Part shown: positions 5,597 to 9,364 of the stretch, piece by piece
How positions within the stretch are numbered: the first letter of the stretch is position 1
Layout of the letters: every line of letters begins with the position of its first letter
Assembly (NCBI GenBank): GCA_026982235.1
Contig: JALSHM010000435.1
Coordinates: 1-9,364 of the forward strand
Direction of reading: 5' to 3'
Length of the DNA stretch: 9,364 nt
Source of the DNA: Robiginitomaculum sp.
GTDB lineage: Bacteria; Pseudomonadota; Alphaproteobacteria; Caulobacterales; Maricaulaceae
The notes under the pieces: model-generated
What the model was told of the DNA's origin: nothing
Databases searched by the model: none
Seen by the model: only the letters and a program-made list of their open reading frames with translations
Made by a program: the position numbers and the translations under genes

Positions 5597-5626
5597 AATA
5601 TAGTCTATACGCAGCATTTTCTCAAG
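5597..5626 (-). promoter_or_regulatory. Predicted housekeeping-sigma promoter of the lipoprotein gene
   Basis: On the minus strand CTTGAG (5626-5621) and CTATAT (5603-5598, extended to TATATT at 5597) are separated by 17 nt. This is one base from the alphaproteobacterial CTTGAC-N17-CTATAT consensus. Transcription would start near 5590, leaving a leader of about 40 nt containing the AGGAG site. It lies in the 105-bp gap after the yifB stop. Confidence 0.7.
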
Positions 5627-5655
5627 TTACGAAACTGTAAATAATTGATCCGGCG

Positions 5656-7203
5656 TTAAAAGGACGATTTTGGATGTGTTCGAATAGAGGTTAAATTAGG
5701 CGCAGATACGGGTTTCCGACCTCGCCTATGGGCTAAGGCTTCTGCAATATGTAATCGTCTAACATGTTCAGATCCGTCTAAATCTGACAGGGTTCGCGCC
5801 ACCCGTAATACGCGGTGATAGCCCCGCGCCGTTAAGCCCAAAGTTTCTGCGGCTTGCTGTAAAAGCGCTTGCCCGTCGCGATCTGGTTGAGCCACATGAT
5901 CTAATTGGGCTGATGATAATTCTGCATTGGTGCAACCGCCATTGCGAAAATCGGCCATTTCTCGCGCCGCCAGCACCCGAGTCGCAACCTCCTTTGTGCC
6001 GTCTTTTGACGGTGGTAAGGCTAAATCTGCTGGGGTCACAGCGGGCACATCTATTTGAATGTCAATCCTGTCCATAAAAGGTCCCGAGACACGGCTCTGA
6101 TAATCTGCCGCACAACGTGGCCCGCGTTTGCAGGCAATACCGTCCGCACCAGCCGTGCCACACCTGCACGGGTTCATTGCCGCAATCAACTGAAACCGTG
6201 CCGGATAACTGACATGGGCATTCACTCTTGCCACATTGATCTCGCCAACCTCAAGTGGTTGGCGCAAACTATCCAAAACTTGCGGGGTGAACTCCGGTAA
6301 TTCATCTAAAAACAACACGCCACGGTGCGCAAGTGAGGCTTCGCCCGGCTTAGCCTTCATGCCGCCGCCGACCATTGCCGCCATGGAGGCCGAGTGGTGC
6401 GGACTACGAAAGGGTCGCGCCCGCGACAACTGTCCTCTCTCCAACAAGCCTGCTACAGAATGTATCATGGAAACATCGAGCAATTCGCGCGGCGTCAAAG
6501 GCGGTAATATCCCTGCCATGCGTGCCGCCAACATGGACTTGCCAGACCCAGGCGGCCCGACCATGAGCATATTATGTCCACCAGCTGCTGCCACTTCCAA
6601 CGCCCGCTTGGCCGTTTCTTGCCCACGCACATCGCGCATATCAAGCGGGCTATCTATATCCAACAATTCGCCTGGTTTTGGCCGCGTTAAAACTTGCGTG
6701 CCTTTAAAATCATTGAGGAGTTGAATAAGGTTTTTGGGCGCAAGGATAGGCAGATCTCCAGCCCAAGCCGCTTCAGCGCCGTTCTCTTGTGGACATATCA
6801 AACCGAGATCATGGGCATTCGCACACATGGCGGCAGGCAAAGCGCCGGGCACACCTGTAATCGTACCGTCCAATGACAATTCACCAATGGCGGCATAGCC
6901 CGCAATGGCGTCCTCTGGCACCGCCCCCGCCAATGCCATCAAGCCGAGCATAATCGGCAAATCATAATGCGCCCCGGCCTTTGGCATATCAGCAGGGGCA
7001 AGATTTATCACAATCCGCTTATGGGGCAGCTTCAGACCCATGGCCGCAAAGGCAGCAATGACCCGCTCTTTGCTCTCGGCCACAGCTTTGTCGGCCAAGC
7101 CAACAATATTAAAAGCCTGCCGCCCCGGCGCGATTTGCACCTGCACATCCACGAGCTGAGCCTCAGCCCCAACAAAAGCAACTGTAGAAATTCTAGCACC
7201 CAT
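5656..7203 (-). CDS. yifB: YifB/ComM family Mg-chelatase-like AAA+ ATPase
   Basis: Members of this family (ComM in naturally competent bacteria) are hexameric AAA+ helicases that promote branch migration during integration of transformed DNA; the role in non-competent species is unclear. The 515-residue length is normal. The N-terminal ChlI-like domain (about 1-170) starts with the usual ARISTVAFVGAEAQLVDVQV and contains FNIVGLADKAVAESKERV (31-48). The ATPase core has Walker A GPPGSGKS (216-223), the PFRSPHHSAS segment (264-273), Walker B VLFLDELPEF (296-305) and AAMNPC with the sensor asparagine (341-346). Four cysteines (346, 348, 358, 364) could bind zinc, and SGPFMDRIDI (373-382) carries the conserved arginine. 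The C-terminal helical Mg-chelatase domain is complete. GGGAG on the minus strand (7214-7210), 6 nt before the ATG, fixes the start. No competence genes are nearby. Confidence 0.95.
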   Translation of the reverse strand: MGARISTVAFVGAEAQLVDVQVQIAPGRQAFNIVGLADKAVAESKERVIAAFAAMGLKLPHKRIVINLAPADMPKAGAHYDLPIMLGLMALAGAVPEDAIAGYAAIGELSLDGTITGVPGALPAAMCANAHDLGLICPQENGAEAAWAGDLPILAPKNLIQLLNDFKGTQVLTRPKPGELLDIDSPLDMRDVRGQETAKRALEVAAAGGHNMLMVGPPGSGKSMLAARMAGILPPLTPRELLDVSMIHSVAGLLERGQLSRARPFRSPHHSASMAAMVGGGMKAKPGEASLAHRGVLFLDELPEFTPQVLDSLRQPLEVGEINVARVNAHVSYPARFQLIAAMNPCRCGTAGADGIACKRGPRCAADYQSRVSGPFMDRIDIQIDVPAVTPADLALPPSKDGTKEVATRVLAAREMADFRNGGCTNAELSSAQLDHVAQPDRDGQALLQQAAETLGLTARGYHRVLRVARTLSDLDGSEHVRRLHIAEALAHRRGRKPVSAPNLTSIRTHPKSSF

Positions 7204-7207
7204 AATT

Positions 7208-7224
7208 CACTCCCGTATGGAGTG
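7208..7224 (-). promoter_or_regulatory. Dyad over the yifB start region, operator or SD-masking hairpin
   Basis: CACTCC (7208-7213) and GGAGTG (7219-7224) are perfect 6-bp arms with a 5-nt spacer. On the minus strand the downstream arm contains most of the yifB Shine-Dalgarno sequence (GGGAG, 7214-7210) and the upstream arm touches the predicted -10 hexamer (7228-7223). If transcription starts near 7216, only half of the dyad is in the RNA and it acts at DNA level, as an operator. If transcripts start further upstream, for instance by read-through from glpD, the hairpin would mask the ribosome binding site. Confidence 0.5.
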
Positions 7225-7250
7225 TATAACACACAATAAGAACAAAGCAA
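7223..7250 (-). promoter_or_regulatory. Possible promoter for yifB
   Basis: In the 57-bp gap between glpD and yifB, the minus strand has TTGCTT (7250-7245) and TATACA (7228-7223) with a 16-nt spacer. The match is moderate. It would give a short leader and let yifB be expressed independently of glpD; read-through from glpD remains possible because no terminator lies between them. Confidence 0.4.
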
Positions 7251-7260
7251 GAACTATATT

Positions 7261-8742
7261 TTAGAACCAATCTGCGAAAGCGCGGCGCTCGGCTGCGCTC
7301 ATATGCAGGCCGCATTTTGTGCGCCGCCACAATATATCCTGTGCGGTTTTTGCCCATTCGTATTTGATCAAATATTTGGCTTCCCGCTCTGTTAATGTGC
7401 CACCAAAATTTTGCCCCATATCAGTCGTGTTTTGGGCACCGTTCATTAGAACATCAATATTGGTGCCGTAAGAACGACACAGGCGCAATAGATGCGGCTC
7501 GCTTAGAAATGGATATTTTGCCGCGTTCGTTTTGACGAAACTTTCAAAGTCCGCGCCTAAATCACCCCCCGGCAAAGCCTCCTCCCCTGTCCAGTCCTTG
7601 CGCATATCCGGGAAGTATTTCCCCAACTTACGCAAGGCATGTTCGGACAGTTCGCGGTAGGTGGTTATCTTGCCGCCGAATATTGACAGAATTGGTGGCG
7701 TGGTGGCGTCTTTGACATCGAACACATAATCACGGGTGACGGCGGAGGCATTGCCTTTATTGTTGTCATATAATGGCCGCACCCCGGCAAAACTCCAGAC
7801 GATGTCGTCTTTTTTGATTTCCTTTGCAAAATACTGATTGGCTGCGTGTAAGAGGTAGTCGGTCTCTGCATCTGATATTTCTATGGGCCCATCGCTCAGC
7901 GCATAAGGCGCATCCGTAGTCCCAATAAGGGTATAATCTTGCTCATAGGGGATAGCGAAAATAATCCGCTTATCCGGGTTTTGAAACATATAAAGTTGCC
8001 GCCCCGGATAAAGACGCTTGGTGACAATGTGCGAGCCTTTGACCAAACGCAGATGGTCAGGATGTTCTTCGCCCAGCGCTATTTCAACCAATTCGTCTAC
8101 TCGAATACCAGATGCATTGACGATACATTTGGCTTTTATGGTGCGCTCTGCCCCGCCCGGATACGCGCTTATGGTGGCATGCCAGATATTGTCTTTATGG
8201 CTTAGCGCCGTACATTTACTGCGCACCAAAATCTCTGCGCCGCGCGCCTTTGCGCCGAGTGCATTGGCAACCACCAATCTGGCATCATCAACCCGGCAAT
8301 CTGAAAATTCAAAGCCAGTGACAAATTCCGGCTTCAGCACATTTTTGGTCGTGCCGCTTTTTAAATCAACCACAGAAGTCCCCGGCAAAGTCCGCCCGCC
8401 GCCAATATGGTCATACATAAATAGGCCAAGCCGTAGCATCCATTTTGGCCTAAGGCCTTTATGGTGGGGCAAAATAATCCGCAAGGGGCTGACTAAGTGC
8501 GGGGCAATCCGCATCAGGGTTTCGCGTTCCCGCAAAGCTTCGCGCACCAAGCGAAATTCGCCGTATTCCAAATAGCGCAAGCCGCCGTGGATTAGCTTGG
8601 AGGATTTAGAGCTTGTGCCGCTGGCCAGATCATTTTTCTCGACCAAGCACACAGATAGCCCGCGCCCCGCCGCGTCTCTGGCAATCCCCGCCCCGTTAAT
8701 GCCGCCACCAATTATCAGTAAGTCAAATGTTTTATTTTCCAT
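7261..8742 (-). CDS. glpD: Aerobic glycerol-3-phosphate dehydrogenase
   Basis: This FAD-dependent, membrane-associated enzyme oxidises sn-glycerol-3-phosphate to dihydroxyacetone phosphate and passes electrons to the quinone pool. The 493-residue length fits the family. The N-terminal dinucleotide fold carries GGGINGAG (12-19), followed by the acidic end of the second strand (VEKND, 34-38) and the GlpD/GlpO-type SGTSSKSSKLIHGGLRYLE (41-59). Further conserved blocks are FSFAGVRPL-like WSFAGVRPLYD (316-326) and FGGKITTYRELSEHAL (355-370). The C-terminal cap ends with the usual EWAKTAQDILWRRTKCGL (462-479). The ATG at 8742 lies 12 residues before the glycine motif, as expected, but its ribosome binding site is weak: AGAG (8749-8746) only 3 nt away. 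It is divergent from glpK across 40 bp, the two genes forming consecutive steps of glycerol use. Confidence 0.97.
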   Translation of the reverse strand: MENKTFDLLIIGGGINGAGIARDAAGRGLSVCLVEKNDLASGTSSKSSKLIHGGLRYLEYGEFRLVREALRERETLMRIAPHLVSPLRIILPHHKGLRPKWMLRLGLFMYDHIGGGRTLPGTSVVDLKSGTTKNVLKPEFVTGFEFSDCRVDDARLVVANALGAKARGAEILVRSKCTALSHKDNIWHATISAYPGGAERTIKAKCIVNASGIRVDELVEIALGEEHPDHLRLVKGSHIVTKRLYPGRQLYMFQNPDKRIIFAIPYEQDYTLIGTTDAPYALSDGPIEISDAETDYLLHAANQYFAKEIKKDDIVWSFAGVRPLYDNNKGNASAVTRDYVFDVKDATTPPILSIFGGKITTYRELSEHALRKLGKYFPDMRKDWTGEEALPGGDLGADFESFVKTNAAKYPFLSEPHLLRLCRSYGTNIDVLMNGAQNTTDMGQNFGGTLTEREAKYLIKYEWAKTAQDILWRRTKCGLHMSAAERRAFADWF

Positions 8743-8782
8743 AAACTCTGTCTATAAGGAAAAAAATAGAAAGTGAATTCAA
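8743..8782. promoter_or_regulatory. Compact divergent glpD/glpK control region
   Basis: Only 40 bp separate the two start codons. CTATAA (8752-8757) could be a -10 for glpK, and the same bases read TTATAG for glpD on the minus strand, with TTGAAT (8782-8777) as a possible -35 at a long 19-nt spacing. If that glpD promoter is real, its transcript would start within a few bases of the ATG and be nearly leaderless. TCTAT (8751-8755) and ATAGA (8766-8770) form a weak inverted repeat near the middle of the gap. At least one promoter probably extends into the opposite gene. All assignments here are tentative. Confidence 0.4.
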
Positions 8783-9364
8783 ATGTCATATATTCTTTCC
8801 ATAGACCAAGGCACCACGTCGAGCCGGGCTATTCTTTATGATGTGGATGCCCAGCCTGTAATGACGGCACAGGAGGAATTTGCCCAGATTTATCCGGCAG
8901 ATGGATGGGTGGAACACGACCCTGAGGCGATTTGGAAAACTGTGTTATCGACGACGCTTGATGCTGTGGGTTTTACCAAAAACAATATAGCCGCTATTGG
9001 CATCACCAACCAGCGCGAGACTTGTGTGGTTTGGGAACGGGCGACGGGCAAACCTATTTATAATGCTATTGTCTGGCAAGACAGGCGCACGGCGGATATT
9101 TGTGCGGCATTGAAAGAGGCTGGCCATGAAGCTATAGTGACCGAGAAAACAGGTCTCCTGCTCGACCCGTATTTTAGTGCTGCGAAAATCGCCTGGATAT
9201 TGGATAATGTAGACGGTGCGCGCGCGCGGGCGGAAAACGGCGAATTGGCGTTTGGTACAATAGATACATTCCTCATCTGGCGGCTTACGGGCGGGGCTTC
9301 CCATGTTACCGATGCGACCAATGCCAGCCGCACATCGCTTTATAATATAAAGACAGGCGCTTGG
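8783..9364 (+). CDS. glpK: Glycerol kinase, N-terminal part (cut by window end)
   Basis: This cytoplasmic FGGY-family sugar kinase phosphorylates glycerol with ATP to sn-glycerol-3-phosphate, the substrate of the neighbouring GlpD. The window holds the first 194 codons of a protein usually about 500 residues long, with no internal stop. The phosphate-binding opening SIDQGTTSSRA (6-16) follows the start at once, as in the family. GWVEHDPEAIW (41-51), ITNQRET (74-80), NAIVWQDRRT (94-103), LDPYFSAAKIAWILD (127-141), and GTIDTFLIWRLTGG (158-171) before HVTDATNASRT (174-184) all fit GlpK rather than a pentulose kinase. The ATG at 8783 has only a weak AAGTGA (8771-8776) 6 nt upstream. A glpF or regulator gene could lie beyond the right edge. 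Confidence 0.97.
   Translation, partial: MSYILSIDQGTTSSRAILYDVDAQPVMTAQEEFAQIYPADGWVEHDPEAIWKTVLSTTLDAVGFTKNNIAAIGITNQRETCVVWERATGKPIYNAIVWQDRRTADICAALKEAGHEAIVTEKTGLLLDPYFSAAKIAWILDNVDGARARAENGELAFGTIDTFLIWRLTGGASHVTDATNASRTSLYNIKTGAW

Noticed and set aside
6055..6724. + strand open frames of 81 and 162 codons opposite yifB
   Set aside because: They are shadows of the conserved AAA+ core on the other strand and lack translation signals.
8018..8575. 185-codon + strand open frame opposite glpD
   Set aside because: It is a shadow of a complete glpD, with Ser/Arg-rich nonsense composition.
8945..9333. Minus-strand open frames opposite glpK
   Set aside because: The + strand encodes an intact glycerol kinase N-terminus with all expected motifs, so the reverse frames are shadows.

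Overview
The window looks like a chromosomal segment of an alphaproteobacterium, possibly from the Caulobacterales/Hyphomonadales side. This rests on three things: a TlpA-type thioredoxin gene divergent from argH, a lipoprotein resembling the Caulobacter-named CC0125/CC1285 family, and a promoter close to the alphaproteobacterial CTTGAC-N17-CTATAT consensus. Base composition is moderate by eye and most genes are housekeeping. I see no tRNA, rRNA, insertion sequence, CRISPR array or phage gene.

Left edge (1-404): an unusual block in which the + strand is about 43% A, 34% C, 15% G and 8% T over bases 1-300 (counted by hand). It may hold the K/P-rich C-terminus of a + strand gene ending at 164. 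It is followed by a perfect 20-bp palindrome (314-333), an AAAGGAGG element with no canonical start behind it, and a 17-bp-period imperfect repeat running up to the argH stop. The lptM/lysA genes often found after argH in alphaproteobacteria are not there.

Left centre (405-4714): argH (minus) and a membrane-anchored TlpA-like thioredoxin (plus) are divergent, and their start codons share one CATG. Downstream of tlpA are a TadG-like protein with a von Willebrand factor A (VWA) domain and a cysteine-rich insertion, and a YcbL/GloC-type metallo-beta-lactamase hydrolase. TlpA and the TadG-like protein are both predicted to act outside the cytoplasm, so a link between the thioredoxin and the disulfide-rich protein is an attractive but unproven idea.

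Right centre (4715-7203): a convergent intergenic region with two inverted repeats, then a minus-strand lipoprotein with a very aromatic central segment and a good promoter, then yifB/comM (Mg-chelatase-like AAA+ ATPase) with a dyad over its predicted start region.

Right edge (7261-9364): glycerol catabolism. glpD (minus) and glpK (plus, cut by the window end) diverge from a gap of only 40 bp. GlpK makes glycerol-3-phosphate and GlpD oxidises it to dihydroxyacetone phosphate. No glpF or glpR is visible.

I did not find a clear new multi-gene system. The best second-look items are the argH/tlpA shared start, the T-depleted block with its repeats, the cysteine-rich TadG-like protein, and the small dyads at gene starts.
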